This document shows, in pieces, positions 16,132 to 25,179 of a stretch of 34,573 bases of DNA. Below the pieces are notes generated by a model, which saw nothing but the letters and a program-made list of their open reading frames with translations, ran no database searches and was not told the origin of the DNA. The position numbers and the translations under genes are program-made. Location: contig NZ_JAURXB010000068.1 in assembly GCF_030654605.1 (NCBI RefSeq), positions 1 to 34,573 of the forward strand, read 5' to 3'. The first letter of the stretch is position 1. Each line of letters begins with the position of its first letter. Source of the stretch: Bradyrhizobium sp. Its GTDB lineage: Bacteria > Pseudomonadota > Alphaproteobacteria > Rhizobiales > Xanthobacteraceae.

Positions 16132-17010
16132 ATGGCCGACGAAGCGCGTTCGCGACTGGGCCGCGGTCTTGCAAGTCTGATCGGTGATGTCGGCGGCGAG
16201 GCCGCGCATCTGGAGCGGCCGCGCACGCAGCGCAAGGTGCCGATCGAATTCCTCAAACCCAATCCGCGCAATCCGCGCCGGACTTTTTCCGATGCCGAAC
16301 TCGGCGAGCTGTCGGATTCGATCAAGCAGCACGGCGTGATCCAGCCGATCGTGGTGCGTCCGGTCAAGGGCGTGCAGGACCGCTTCGAAATCATCGCCGG
16401 CGAACGGCGCTGGCGCGCCTCGCAGATCGCAGGGCTGCACGAAGTGCCGATCGTGCCGGTCGACGTCAGCGACGCGGATGCGCTGGAAATTGCGATCATA
16501 GAAAACGTGCAGCGCGAAGACCTCAATGCGCTGGAAGAGGCGCAGGGCTATCACGCGCTTTCCAGTGAATTCAAACGCAGCCAGGACGAGATCGCCAAGA
16601 TCGTCGGCAAGAGCCGCAGCCACGTCGCCAACATGATGCGGCTGACCAAGCTGCCGGCCGAGGTGCAGGCCTACATTGCGCTGGGGCAGCTATCCGCGGG
16701 GCATGCGCGCGCCTTGATCGGTGTCCCCGATCCGGCGGCGGCGGCAAAACGCATCGTCGAGGAAGGCCTCAACGTGCGCCAGGCCGAGGCATTGGCCCAC
16801 GACGAAGGTGTTCCGGAACGCAAGCCGCAGAAGGTGCGCGGCGGCAAGGTGAAGAACCCCGACACGGTCGCGCTCGAGAAGCGCGTCAGCGACGCGCTGG
16901 GCCTCGCGGTCAGCATCGATCACCGCGATCCCGCCGGCACGGTGCATATCCGATATAGCGACCTCGACCAGCTCGACGAGATTTTGCGCAGGCTGGACGC
17001 GACGGGGTAG
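16132..17010 (+). CDS. parB: Chromosome-partitioning protein ParB
   Basis: ParB binds parS, uses CTP to clamp and spread along DNA, and stimulates ParA. The 292-residue protein has the N-terminal ParA-activating LGRGLASLIG (9-18), the CTP-binding GERRWRA (90-96) and ENVQRED (124-130), the helix-turn-helix around residues 150-175 (QDEIAKIVGKSRSHVANMMR), GHARALIGV, and a C-terminal dimerisation domain ending in LDEILRRLDATG. I prefer ATG 16132, with GGGAG 6 bases upstream, over GTG 16111. Four parS sites lie 1.6-3.9 kb upstream. Confidence 0.97.
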   Translation: MADEARSRLGRGLASLIGDVGGEAAHLERPRTQRKVPIEFLKPNPRNPRRTFSDAELGELSDSIKQHGVIQPIVVRPVKGVQDRFEIIAGERRWRASQIAGLHEVPIVPVDVSDADALEIAIIENVQREDLNALEEAQGYHALSSEFKRSQDEIAKIVGKSRSHVANMMRLTKLPAEVQAYIALGQLSAGHARALIGVPDPAAAAKRIVEEGLNVRQAEALAHDEGVPERKPQKVRGGKVKNPDTVALEKRVSDALGLAVSIDHRDPAGTVHIRYSDLDQLDEILRRLDATG

Positions 17011-17028
17011 GGCGGGCGCTTTTCTTGA

Positions 17029-17174
17029 CCTCTCCCGCTTGCGGGGGAGGTCGCGCGCAAAGCGCGCGGGTGGGGGCTCTATCCGCGAGCAATCTCTCTC
17101 GCTCAATCTTCAATCTCTCGGTCTGTGCCCGCTGAGACACCCCCACCCCGGCCCTCCCCCGCAAGCGGGAGAGG
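17029..17174. repeat. Inverted repeat, type C, between convergent parB and holA
   Basis: The 22-base arm at 17029-17050 (CCTCTCCCGCTTGCGGG...) is exactly complementary to 17153-17174. Each arm can also fold on itself (CCCGC/GCGGG). It begins 18 bases after the parB stop and ends 7 bases before the holA stop, so it may act as a two-way terminator. The type is familiar from Bradyrhizobium genomes. Confidence 0.8.
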
Positions 17175-17181
17175 GGGAAGA

Positions 17182-18210
17182 TCATCCCCGCCGCTTGGCA
17201 TTCACCGCGATCGACATCAGCGCGCGCTGCGTGATCACGGCGGCCAGCGTCGATTGCTTGCGCGACTCCAGCGCGGCGGTCGCGAGCTGTTCGATGATTC
17301 CGGCCAGCCGCGCCGGGCTGAAGTTCCGCAGCGCCACCTCTGCACTCGGCTTCCGGGAAAAATGCAGCCGCGGGAACCCGCTGTCGAGCAGGGTCGATAC
17401 CGGCGTGCCCTCGGCCACCGCGAGGCTGGTCTTGTGCAGCCAGGCGGCATGGCGCTGCGCGGCTGAAATGATCATGCCCGGATAGGTGCCGGCCACCATG
17501 GCCTTGGCGAATTCGGTTTCCACCAGATCCGGCTTTCCCGCGAAGGCGCCGTCGACGATCGGGTCCATCTTGAGCTCGGAGGCGTCGGCGACCACCGCCA
17601 TCACGTCGTCGAGCGTAACCTCGCGCCCGCCATGCGAGTACAATGCAAGTTTCTTCAGCTCGTTGCGCGAGGCCTGGCGGTCGCCGCCGAGCAGCGACAT
17701 CAGGACCGCGCGGGCATCGGCGGCGATGCTCAGATTCGAGACCCGCAGCTCGCTGTTGATCAATCGCGCGAGCGCGCCGGCGTCGTCGGCATAGCAGGCG
17801 ATCGCGACCGCGGTCCTGGCGCGCTCGCAGGCCTTGCGCAGCGGCGATTCCGGTCGCAGCTCGCCGGCCTCGATCACGATGCGGCAATCCTTCAAGGGAG
17901 AATCCGCCAGCGTGTCGACTCCGCTGGCGAAATTGCGCGAGCCGGCGCGGACGCGAATGGCGCGGCGGCCGCCGAACATCGGTATGGTCATCGCTTCATC
18001 GACCAGCCGCGACGGCTCGGCCGAGAGTTCGTCGCCATCGAGCCGCACCAGCGAGAACGGATCATTGGGATCGTCGACCGCGGACGCCAGCAGCGCATCG
18101 GCGCGCTCGCGCACGAGGCCGGCATCGGGACCGTACAGAAGAATGATGGGACGCGCCGGGTCGGGCCGGGCGAGAAAAGCGTCGATCTCTTTTCCGCGAA
18201 GCGCGACCAT
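17182..18210 (-). CDS. holA: DNA polymerase III delta subunit (clamp loader)
   Basis: HolA opens the beta sliding clamp within the clamp loader. The 342-residue protein begins MVALRGKEIDAFLARP and continues PIILLYGPDAGLVRERADALLA, the degenerate P-loop region of delta subunits. DPFSLVRLDGDEL and IPMFGGRRAIRV follow. The C-terminal collar domain contains AVALRNFSPARLAGIIEQL-like segments. I start at ATG 18210. A GTG at 18243 would add 11 residues encoded partly by a dispersed repeat. It is the last gene of the leftward leuS-lptE-holA run, separated from lptE by that repeat. Confidence 0.9.
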   Translation of the reverse strand: MVALRGKEIDAFLARPDPARPIILLYGPDAGLVRERADALLASAVDDPNDPFSLVRLDGDELSAEPSRLVDEAMTIPMFGGRRAIRVRAGSRNFASGVDTLADSPLKDCRIVIEAGELRPESPLRKACERARTAVAIACYADDAGALARLINSELRVSNLSIAADARAVLMSLLGGDRQASRNELKKLALYSHGGREVTLDDVMAVVADASELKMDPIVDGAFAGKPDLVETEFAKAMVAGTYPGMIISAAQRHAAWLHKTSLAVAEGTPVSTLLDSGFPRLHFSRKPSAEVALRNFSPARLAGIIEQLATAALESRKQSTLAAVITQRALMSIAVNAKRRG

Positions 18211-18241
18211 GGAACTGGATCCAACAGAGAAGCTGATCTTC

Positions 18242-18401
18242 ACCCTCCCCTGGAGGGGGAGGGTCGGCTCACATGGAGCGTAGCGACATGTGAGACGGGG
18301 TGGGGTGATCCTTCAACAGGCGCACTGCGCGAAGGGAGAGACTGTCACCCCACCCCGCCGCTCATTGCATTCGCGTCGACCCTCCCCCTCCAGGGGAGGG
18401 T
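18242..18401. repeat. 160-bp inverted repeat, type D (lptE-holA spacer)
   Basis: The 25 bases at 18242-18266 are exactly complementary to 18377-18401. Each arm contains a self-complementary core (CCCTCCCC/GGGGAGGG type). Shorter complementary pieces (GGGGTGGGGTGA and TCACCCCACCCC) extend inward. The element fills nearly all the space between the lptE stop (18413) and the holA start (18210) within one operon. Confidence 0.82.
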
Positions 18402-18412
18402 GTAGACGGGGG

Positions 18413-18964
18413 TCAGGTCCCCGCGACGAAGAATGACGCCAGCCGGGTCTGGATGTTTTCCGCGATCTCGGCCGCGGCGCGATCCTCGGCGTCGCGGAAG
18501 GCGCGGGCGCGGGCGAAGCGTTGCAGCTGGCCGGGAATGTCGTAGGATACCCGCGCGAACGTCGTTCCCGTCATGACCGATTTGTTGGTGGCGAGATCGA
18601 TCAGATTGTACTGGGCATCGATGCCGTAATTCTCGCTGGATGGCAGCGCGGTGGCGGGATCGAGCATCAGCGACGAGCGGCTGCTGCCGAATCGCAGCAC
18701 CAGCTTGTGCGTCGGGGGCATGCCGGTGGCGTTGCCATAGAGCTTGAACTTCAGCGCGTTGCGGATTTCGACCTGGACCCGCGCCTCGCGCGAGGCGTTG
18801 GGCTTGTCGACCGGCGGGACGTCCACGCCCATCAGCTTTTCGCGCAGGCCGGGGGTGCCGTCGGTACGCTCGGCATACATCGGCTGAAAGCAGCCGGCCG
18901 TCAGCGCCGCCAGGGCGGCCACGACCAGAAGCCGAGCGGCGATGCGGGTTTTAGCCAACGACAT
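18413..18964 (-). CDS. lptE: LPS-assembly lipoprotein LptE
   Basis: LptE plugs the outer-membrane LptD barrel, which inserts lipopolysaccharide. The 183-residue protein has a lipoprotein signal (hydrophobic [15 protein letters not shown], lipobox cysteine at residue 25), followed by FQPMYAE, the usual LptE opening. The rest is an alpha/beta domain with [12 protein letters not shown] and an Arg/Ala-rich C-terminal helix ([19 protein letters not shown]). The ATG overlaps the end of leuS by 14 bases, so the two are translationally coupled. The leuS-lptE-holA order is common in proteobacteria, which supports the assignment. Confidence 0.88.
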   Translation of the reverse strand: MSLAKTRIAARLLVVAALAALTAGCFQPMYAERTDGTPGLREKLMGVDVPPVDKPNASREARVQVEIRNALKFKLYGNATGMPPTHKLVLRFGSSRSSLMLDPATALPSSENYGIDAQYNLIDLATNKSVMTGTTFARVSYDIPGQLQRFARARAFRDAEDRAAAEIAENIQTRLASFFVAGT

Positions 18965-21587
18965 TCACGATCCTCATGGGAACAACGATCACCTTGCGCA
19001 CGGCGTTGCCGCCGAGGGCCTGTTTTACCGCATCGAGAGCCAAAACGGCAGCCTCAATTTCCGGATTTTCGGCACCCCGTGGCACGGTGACATCACCCCG
19101 CTTCTTGCCGTTGACCTGGACCACCAGCGTCACGGTATCTTCAATCAGCAAATCGCGTTCGATTTGGGGCCAATTCGCCTCTGAAATCAGTCCCTTCTGG
19201 CCCAAAACCGTCCAGCACTCCTCGGCCAGATGAGGCATCATGGGCGCGAACAGTTGAACAAGGATGACCGCGGCCTCCCGGACCGACCAAGACAAATCTG
19301 GAGCCAGATCCGGCGAGGGCTGCCCTTCACGGGCCAAAACCTCGGCCAGCGCATTGGTGAACTCGCGGATATGGGCGAGGCAGACGTTGAAATGCAGCTT
19401 TTCGATCCCGGTGGAGACCTTGTCCAGCGCGCCATGGGCGGCCTTGCGCAGCGCCAACGCGTCCGCGCCGAACGCCGCCGGCCGTGCCGCCGGGGCTGAT
19501 TGGGCAATCCCGGCGGATTCATTGACCAGCCGCCACAGCCGTTGCACGAACCGCGAGGCGCCCTGCACCCGCTCGTCGCTCCAGATCACGTCGCGGTCCG
19601 GCGGCGAATCCGACAGCATGAACCAGCGCGCGACGTCGGCGCCGTAGGTGGCGATGATGTCGTCGGGGTCGACCGTGTTGCGCTTCGACTTCGACATCTT
19701 CTCGATGGCGCCGACGGTGATGTCCTCGCCCGTGGTCAGCAGGATGGCACGCTTGCCGTTGCCGCCGGCCTCGATCCGCACCTCGGCCGGCGTGACGTAA
19801 CCGCCATCGGCCTTCTGGTAGGTCTCGTGCACCACCATGCCTTGGGTGAACATGCCGGCGAACGGCTCGTCCATGCCGATATGGCCAGTGGCCTTCATGG
19901 CGCGGGTGAAGAAGCGGCTGTAGAGCAGATGCAGGATCGCATGTTCGACGCCGCCGATATACTGGTCGACCGGCATCATCCGGTTGGCGACATCAGGCGT
20001 GGTCGGCGCCTTCTCGTTCCACGGATCGGTGAAGCGCGCGAAATACCACGACGAATCCACGAACGTGTCCATGGTGTCGGTTTCGCGCGTAGCCTTGGCC
20101 CCGCATTTGGGGCAGGCGACGTGCTTCCAGGTCGGATGATGGTCGAGCGCATTGCCGGGCTTGTCGAAGGAGACATCCTCCGGCAGCACCACCGGCAGGT
20201 CCGCATCGGGCACCGGCACGACATCGCAGGTGGGGCAGTGGATCACCGGGATCGGGCAACCCCAATAGCGCTGCCGCGAAATGCCCCAGTCGCGCAGCCG
20301 GAAGTTCACCTGCCGCTCGCCGACCGGCATGCTGCCACGGACCTCGTTTTCCAGCCGCTTGGCTATCTCGGCTTTGGCCGCTTCGATGGTCATGCCGTCG
20401 AGAAAGCGCGAATTGATCATGCGGCCGTCGCCGTCATAGGCGGTGTCGGTGATGACGAACGCCTTCGGATCCTGGCCTCCGGGACAGACCACCGGCGTGT
20501 TGCCGAGGCCGTATTTATTGACGAAATCGAGGTCGCGCTGGTCGTGCGCCGGACAGCCGAAGATCGCGCCGGTGCCGTATTCCATCAGCACGAAATTGGC
20601 GACGTAGACCGGCAGCTTCCAGTCGGGGTCGAGCGGGTGGATCGCCCGGATGCCGGTGTCAAAACCCTGCTTCTCCTGGGTGTCGATGATTTCCTGCGCG
20701 GTGCCGTGACGTTTGGCTTCCGCGATGAACTCCGCGAGTTCAGGATTTTTCGCCGCAGCCGCCTGCGCCAGCGGATGATCCGGCGCGATCGCCATGAACT
20801 TGGCGCCGAACAGCGTGTCATGCCGGGTGGTGAAAATCTTCAGCTCGGTCTCGCCGGCCGGCGTCGTCGTCGGATCGAGCGCGAAGCGCACCAGCATGCC
20901 TTCGCTGCGGCCGATCCAGTTGCGCTGCATCAGCCGCACCTTGTCGGGCCAGCGATCCAGCCCGTCCAGCGCGTCCAGCAGTTCCTGCGAGTACTTCGTG
21001 ATCTTGAAGACCCACTGGTTCATCTCGCGCTGTTCGACCACGGCGCCGGAGCGCCAGCCGCGGCCGTCGATCACCTGCTCGTTGGCGAGCACGGTCATGT
21101 CGACCGGATCCCAGTTGATCTTGCGCTTCTCCCGCTCGGCTAATCCTGCGCGCAGGAAGTCGTTGAACATCTTCTGCTGATGCTTGTAGTAGGAGGGATC
21201 GCAGGTAGCGAACTCCCGGCTCCAGTCCAGCGACAGCCCGATCGAGCGCAGCTGCTTCTTCATCGCTGCGATATTCTCGTAGGTCCACGCCTTCGGCGCC
21301 ACCTTGCGCTCGATCGCGGCGTTCTCCGCCGGCAGCCCGAAGGCGTCCCAGCCCATCGGGTGCAGCACGTTGAAACCCTTGGCCCGCATGAACCGCGCCA
21401 GCACGTCGCCCAGCGTATAGTTGCGGACATGGCCGATATGGATGCGCCCGGAGGGGTAGGGGAACATCTCGAGCACGTAGTATTTCGGCCTTGTATCCTC
21501 GTTTTTCGAGGCGAAGATCGCCTTTTCGTCCCACTGGCGTTGCCAGCGCGGCTCGGTTTCGCGTGCGTTGTATCGTTCGGAGGTCAT
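18951..21587 (-). CDS. leuS: Leucyl-tRNA synthetase
   Basis: LeuS charges tRNA-Leu with leucine. The 878-residue length is standard. The class I HIGH motif is [11 protein letters not shown] (43-53) and the KMSKS motif is at about residue 630 in [15 protein letters not shown]. Between them lies the CP1 editing domain, including [20 protein letters not shown], and a region with paired cysteines ([11 protein letters not shown] and [22 protein letters not shown]). ATG 21587 opens [16 protein letters not shown], the usual alphaproteobacterial LeuS start. It heads the leuS-lptE-holA run. A 111-base gap separates it from the upstream diguanylate cyclase gene on the same strand. Confidence 0.98.
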   Translation of the reverse strand: MTSERYNARETEPRWQRQWDEKAIFASKNEDTRPKYYVLEMFPYPSGRIHIGHVRNYTLGDVLARFMRAKGFNVLHPMGWDAFGLPAENAAIERKVAPKAWTYENIAAMKKQLRSIGLSLDWSREFATCDPSYYKHQQKMFNDFLRAGLAEREKRKINWDPVDMTVLANEQVIDGRGWRSGAVVEQREMNQWVFKITKYSQELLDALDGLDRWPDKVRLMQRNWIGRSEGMLVRFALDPTTTPAGETELKIFTTRHDTLFGAKFMAIAPDHPLAQAAAAKNPELAEFIAEAKRHGTAQEIIDTQEKQGFDTGIRAIHPLDPDWKLPVYVANFVLMEYGTGAIFGCPAHDQRDLDFVNKYGLGNTPVVCPGGQDPKAFVITDTAYDGDGRMINSRFLDGMTIEAAKAEIAKRLENEVRGSMPVGERQVNFRLRDWGISRQRYWGCPIPVIHCPTCDVVPVPDADLPVVLPEDVSFDKPGNALDHHPTWKHVACPKCGAKATRETDTMDTFVDSSWYFARFTDPWNEKAPTTPDVANRMMPVDQYIGGVEHAILHLLYSRFFTRAMKATGHIGMDEPFAGMFTQGMVVHETYQKADGGYVTPAEVRIEAGGNGKRAILLTTGEDITVGAIEKMSKSKRNTVDPDDIIATYGADVARWFMLSDSPPDRDVIWSDERVQGASRFVQRLWRLVNESAGIAQSAPAARPAAFGADALALRKAAHGALDKVSTGIEKLHFNVCLAHIREFTNALAEVLAREGQPSPDLAPDLSWSVREAAVILVQLFAPMMPHLAEECWTVLGQKGLISEANWPQIERDLLIEDTVTLVVQVNGKKRGDVTVPRGAENPEIEAAVLALDAVKQALGGNAVRKVIVVPMRIVNVVG

Positions 21588-21698
21588 GGAATCGCTGGGC
21601 TTTTTGCAGGTCAGGGGCCGTCTCAGGGGACGGCGGACTAGGCCACAAAAGCGGCTGGGGGGTCAACGCCCCAGCACCATCAAAGGATGGCGGAGAGC

Positions 21699-23390
21699 TC
21701 AGCTCGCCAGCGCCATTCCGCCGTCCGTCAGCCGCACGAACCCGTGCTCGACCACCGTGTTGCGGCCGCGGTGCTTGGCGGCGTAGAGGGCGGCGTCGGC
21801 GGCCTCGATCAGGTCGCCCGGCTGCTGCTTTTCGTTCGGCCGGGTGCAGGCCACCCCGACGCTGGCGGTGACGGTCAGGAAGCTCGAGGTCGAATGAGGC
21901 ATTGCGAGATTCTGGATCGCAGCGCGCACCATCTCGCCGATTTCGAGTGCGCGTTTGGCGTCGGTGTTCGGCAGCAGCAGGCAGAATTCCTCGCCGCCGT
22001 AGCGGCCGGCAAAGCCCATGGTCTCGCCGGCGACGGCGGACAGCGTGTCGCCGAGCCTGGTCAGACAGGCGTCGCCTTCGGGGTGGCCATAGGTGTCGTT
22101 GAACAGTTTGAAGTGATCAACGTCGATCATCAGCAGCGACAGCTCGCTGTCATATTGCTGGGCCTTCATCCATTCGAAGTCGAGCCGGCTCTGGAAGCCG
22201 CGCCGGTTGGCAAGGCCCGACAGCATGTCGATCGACGCCATCACGGTGAGCCGGTCATTGGTGGCGAGCAGTTCGCGCTCGCGCTTGCCGAGCTGCGCCG
22301 CCATCGCGTTGAAGGCGCGGGCCAATGGCACGAATTCGGCCGGCAGCGACTTGCGCGCGGCGCGTACCGACCATTCGCCCTGGCCGAATCGCTTCGCCAT
22401 CGCAGCCATCGTCTCGATCGGCTGGATGATCAGCTTCTGGGCGGCGACCAGCGCGCCGAGCAGCACGAACAGGCAGACGAAGGCGAGTTGCAGATAGGCG
22501 GTGCGAATCTCGCCATTGATAACAGCGGAAACCCTGGCTTCGTCGATGCTGATGATGAGCCGCGATTGCGTGCCGGTGATGCGCGCGAAGTTGACGATGC
22601 GCTTCGAGCCATCGACGGCAAGGAAAGAAAGAGATCCCTCCGGCTGGTTCGAACCGAAGGCCTTTTCGGCGATCGACGACAGCAGCGGCACGGTGTCCAG
22701 GGGACGGCCGATCATGCCGGCCTGATCCGCCGGCGCCGCCAGCACGGTTCCGGCACTGTCGACCAGCGCCGCGGTGACGCCGGGCCGGCTGCCGAGATTG
22801 CTCATGATCTTGGACATCCAGTCGAGATTGACGCCGGCCAGTACGACCGAGTCGTTGTCCGGGTTGATGGCGGAGACCGGATAGGCCGCCATCACGACGG
22901 GCGTATTGGTGGGTCTGGCGAGCACGAAGTCGCTGAAAACAAAGTCGCGGCTCTCGCGCGCCTTGATGAGGTAGGGCCGGTCGCTGAGATCGAGACCGAC
23001 AAACAGGTTGTTGGTCGAGCACTGGATCCGTCCATCGCCGCCGACGATCATCAGGCTGCGGATCCACGGCAGACTGGCGGGCAGGCTGGCGCGCATGATG
23101 TCGCAACTGCGGCTGACGCCGCCCTCGGAACCGCGGACATAGGCCGTGGACCTCAGCACCGTCTCGACCGACGAAATCACCTCGCGCTGCATATCGGCGC
23201 TGTGCTTGGCGAGACTGGCGAATTCGGCCGAGGCAAGCGCGATCTGCTTGGCCCTCGTGTCCTCCAGCGAGCGGACGCGCTCCAGCATCAACGGCGTCAC
23301 CAGGATCAGCGCCAGCAACGCCAGCCGCGCGCGGATTCCCAGAACCTTCTTGAGTTTCACTCTTTTGCGGTTGAAGCTGACCCGTGACAT
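21699..23390 (-). CDS. Membrane diguanylate cyclase with periplasmic Cache sensor (GGDEF)
   Basis: This 563-residue protein would make cyclic di-GMP from two GTP. Domains in order are TM1 (about 21-36), a large periplasmic sensor (37-298) with Cache-like features (DLSDRPYLIKARESRDFVFSD at about 134-154), TM2 (300-320), a HAMP-like linker (321-370), and a GGDEF domain opening at DMLSGLANRRGF (388-399). The active-site motif is GGEEF (465-469) in RYGGEEFCLLLP, so it should be active. The product-inhibition I-site (RxxD ending six residues before the motif) is replaced by ETMG (456-459). ATG 23390 precedes a basic N-terminus. The sensed ligand is unknown. Confidence 0.93.
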   Translation of the reverse strand: MSRVSFNRKRVKLKKVLGIRARLALLALILVTPLMLERVRSLEDTRAKQIALASAEFASLAKHSADMQREVISSVETVLRSTAYVRGSEGGVSRSCDIMRASLPASLPWIRSLMIVGGDGRIQCSTNNLFVGLDLSDRPYLIKARESRDFVFSDFVLARPTNTPVVMAAYPVSAINPDNDSVVLAGVNLDWMSKIMSNLGSRPGVTAALVDSAGTVLAAPADQAGMIGRPLDTVPLLSSIAEKAFGSNQPEGSLSFLAVDGSKRIVNFARITGTQSRLIISIDEARVSAVINGEIRTAYLQLAFVCLFVLLGALVAAQKLIIQPIETMAAMAKRFGQGEWSVRAARKSLPAEFVPLARAFNAMAAQLGKRERELLATNDRLTVMASIDMLSGLANRRGFQSRLDFEWMKAQQYDSELSLLMIDVDHFKLFNDTYGHPEGDACLTRLGDTLSAVAGETMGFAGRYGGEEFCLLLPNTDAKRALEIGEMVRAAIQNLAMPHSTSSFLTVTASVGVACTRPNEKQQPGDLIEAADAALYAAKHRGRNTVVEHGFVRLTDGGMALAS

Positions 23391-23496
23391 CTTAGTCCCC
23401 TGACCCCGGATGCAGGGTATAGGGAAGGGTTCAAGAAGCCTTTCCGGAACTGGGTAAAATTCGAACTAACCCGTAAATCTAGCGCCAACGGATGAC

Positions 23497-24186
23497 ATGA
23501 CGCCGCAAAATTTCCTGCCGATAACCCCGCATTTACCAAACGGATTGGCCACGGTGGAGCACGACATCGCGCGCGCCTGCGAGGACGCGCGGCGCGATCG
23601 CCAATCGGTGACGCTGATCGCGGTGTCCAAGACCTTCGATGCCGATGCGATTACGCCCGTGATCGCGGCGGGACAGCGCGTTTTCGGCGAAAATCGCGTG
23701 CAGGAAGCCAAGGCGAAGTGGCCGGGGTTAATGTCGGCTTACCCCGGCATCGCGCTGCATCTGATCGGCCCGCTGCAATCCAACAAGGCCCGGGAAGCCG
23801 TGGCGCTGTTCGACGCGGTCCATTCGGTCGACCGTCCGAGCATTTGCGAAGCGTTAGCCAAGGAAATCGATTCCCAAAAACGCCGGCCCGAATTGTTCGT
23901 TCAGCTCAATACCGGCGAGGAGCCGCAGAAGGCGGGCGTCGCCCCCGGCGATGCCGACGCCTTCATTGCCGCGTGCCGGGAAAAGTATGGTCTGTCGATT
24001 ACCGGCCTGATGTGCATTCCGCCGGTCAACGAGGCCCCGGCGCCGCATTTCGCGCTGACCGCGAAGATTGCCGCGCGCAACGGATTGACGAAGCTCTCGA
24101 TGGGCATGAGCGCCGATTTTGCCATCGCGATTGCGTTCGGCGCCACCCATGTGCGGATCGGCTCGGCGATTTTCGGGACGAGGTAG
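23497..24186 (+). CDS. YggS-family PLP homeostasis protein
   Basis: YggS/PLPBP proteins bind pyridoxal phosphate and maintain vitamin B6 and amino acid balance. They have the alanine racemase N-terminal barrel but no known enzyme activity. The 229-residue protein shows VTLIAVSKTFDADAI with the PLP lysine at K45, then VFGENRVQEAKAKWP, HLIGPLQSNKA, QLNTGEEPQKAGV, and LSMGMSADFAIAIAFGATHVRIGSAIFG at the C-terminus. The family is usually near 220-235 residues. ATG 23497 is used, and there is another out-of-frame ATG at 23492. It is divergent from the cyclase gene across about 106 bases and ends convergently with the L,D-transpeptidase gene. Confidence 0.93.
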   Translation: MTPQNFLPITPHLPNGLATVEHDIARACEDARRDRQSVTLIAVSKTFDADAITPVIAAGQRVFGENRVQEAKAKWPGLMSAYPGIALHLIGPLQSNKAREAVALFDAVHSVDRPSICEALAKEIDSQKRRPELFVQLNTGEEPQKAGVAPGDADAFIAACREKYGLSITGLMCIPPVNEAPAPHFALTAKIAARNGLTKLSMGMSADFAIAIAFGATHVRIGSAIFGTR

Positions 24187-24190
24187 GTTT

Positions 24191-24275
24191 CGTCATTGCG
24201 AGGAGCACTTGCGACGAAGCAATCCATGTTGCTGCGCCAAGAAAGATGGATTGCTTCGCTTCGCTCGCAATGACG
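24191..24275. repeat. Dispersed palindromic repeat, type A copy 2
   Basis: CGTCATTGCGAG (24191-24202) pairs exactly with CTCGCAATGACG (24264-24275). The inner GAAGCAATCCAT (24216-24227) pairs exactly with ATGGATTGCTTC (24246-24257). It shares its ends with the copy at 14280-14401. It begins 4 bases after the yggS stop. Confidence 0.85.
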
Positions 24276-24313
24276 GTGGATAATTCGCCGAGCACGTTCT
24301 TGCCGTGACCTAC

Positions 24314-24364
24314 CGAAGCGAAATCCGGGTTCTTTCATCGCGGCCGGTCCCGGATTACGCTTCG
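24314..24364. repeat. Inverted repeat, type F, before the L,D-transpeptidase stop
   Basis: CGAAGCGAAATCCGGG (24314-24329) and CCCGGATTACGCTTCG (24349-24364) are complementary with one mismatch. The right arm continues into CTCCATCCGG, a familiar Bradyrhizobium intergenic sequence. Together with the type A copy it fills the 205-base convergent gap. Confidence 0.75.
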
Positions 24365-24391
24365 CTCCATCCGGTCTACGAGTTCACGAAC

Positions 24392-24961
24392 TCACTCAAT
24401 CACGATCTTCGTTTCGGGTCCGATCCGCTGCAGCAACCGCAGCATCGCCGATTTCGTCATCGCGACGCATCCGGCGGTCGGTCCGAAATTGTCGCGCGCC
24501 AGATGCAGGAAGACCGCGCTGCCGCGGCCGGCTATACGGGGTTCGGCGTTGTGATCGATCTCGACGATGAAATCATAGAGGTGATCGTCGCGCTTGAGCC
24601 GGTCGCCGCCCTGCCCGGCCTCGCGCCGCACCGGCTGGTTGTAATGACGGTCGCCGGGGTCTTCGCACCAGGCGTCTTCCGGCTGGATGGCGCGAACCGG
24701 CAAAAACGTGCGCGGCCGGGCGTGGCGGTCGGCCCGCCACCACACTTGCCGGGGCCGAAAGGTGCCCCGGGGGGTGCCGCCGTCGCCCTCGCGCTTGTTG
24801 GCCAGAATGCCGCCGCGCCCCAGCGCGACCGGCAAGGTCTGTCCGCCGGCCGTCAGCCAGCCCCGTCGCGGATCGCCGGCGGCGGCGCGAACAAGGATCG
24901 CGGAAAGCGGCCGATCACGCGGACTTGTCTGATAAGTGATTGAAATATTGGACTTTCCCAT
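24392..24961 (-). CDS. L,D-transpeptidase-like YkuD-domain protein
   Basis: YkuD-domain enzymes form 3-3 peptidoglycan cross-links or attach proteins to the wall. The 189-residue protein has GGTPRGTF near residue 62 and the active-site block HLARDNFGPTAGCVAM (H153, catalytic C165, with Thr-Ala-Gly-Cys in place of the more common Ser-x-Gly-Cys). This is the shorter proteobacterial subfamily and it has no obvious signal peptide, so localisation and activity are uncertain. ATG 24961 is chosen over an in-frame TTG at 24973. It is divergent from the CenR-like regulator, sharing a 218-base region that contains a near-palindrome 20 bases upstream of this start. Confidence 0.85.
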   Translation of the reverse strand: MGKSNISITYQTSPRDRPLSAILVRAAAGDPRRGWLTAGGQTLPVALGRGGILANKREGDGGTPRGTFRPRQVWWRADRHARPRTFLPVRAIQPEDAWCEDPGDRHYNQPVRREAGQGGDRLKRDDHLYDFIVEIDHNAEPRIAGRGSAVFLHLARDNFGPTAGCVAMTKSAMLRLLQRIGPETKIVIE

Positions 24962-24980
24962 GCGAATCGCCAAATCCCGG

Positions 24981-24998
24981 TTGCCACCTTGGCGGCAA
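24981..24998. promoter_or_regulatory. Near-palindrome TTGCCACCTTGGCGGCAA in the ldt/cenR divergent region
   Basis: The 18 bases are self-complementary except for one pair (the A and C at positions 6 and 13). They sit 20 bases upstream of the L,D-transpeptidase start and about 180 bases upstream of the response regulator start. It is a candidate operator. The binding protein is unknown. Confidence 0.4.
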
Positions 24999-25179
24999 AT
25001 GCTCTATTTCACGCCGACCCCGACATTCATCCTAAAGCCATCCAAATCTGGAGTAGAATGGGTTTCGGCTTGTGAATCTGTAACAGCCCCTTACCTCAAT
25101 ACGAACCTGACTGACGAAACTGGTCTCGGCCGACGGCGCTTACGCTTGCTCCGTCGCATGCCCCAAGAGGATTGTACCA

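Noticed and set aside
19500..21143. 547-codon open frame antisense to leuS
   Set aside because: It is a shadow of high-GC codon bias. The opposite strand encodes a complete, motif-bearing LeuS.
21687..23387. 566-codon open frame antisense to the GGDEF gene
   Set aside because: Its coordinates mirror the cyclase gene and it shows no domain motifs.
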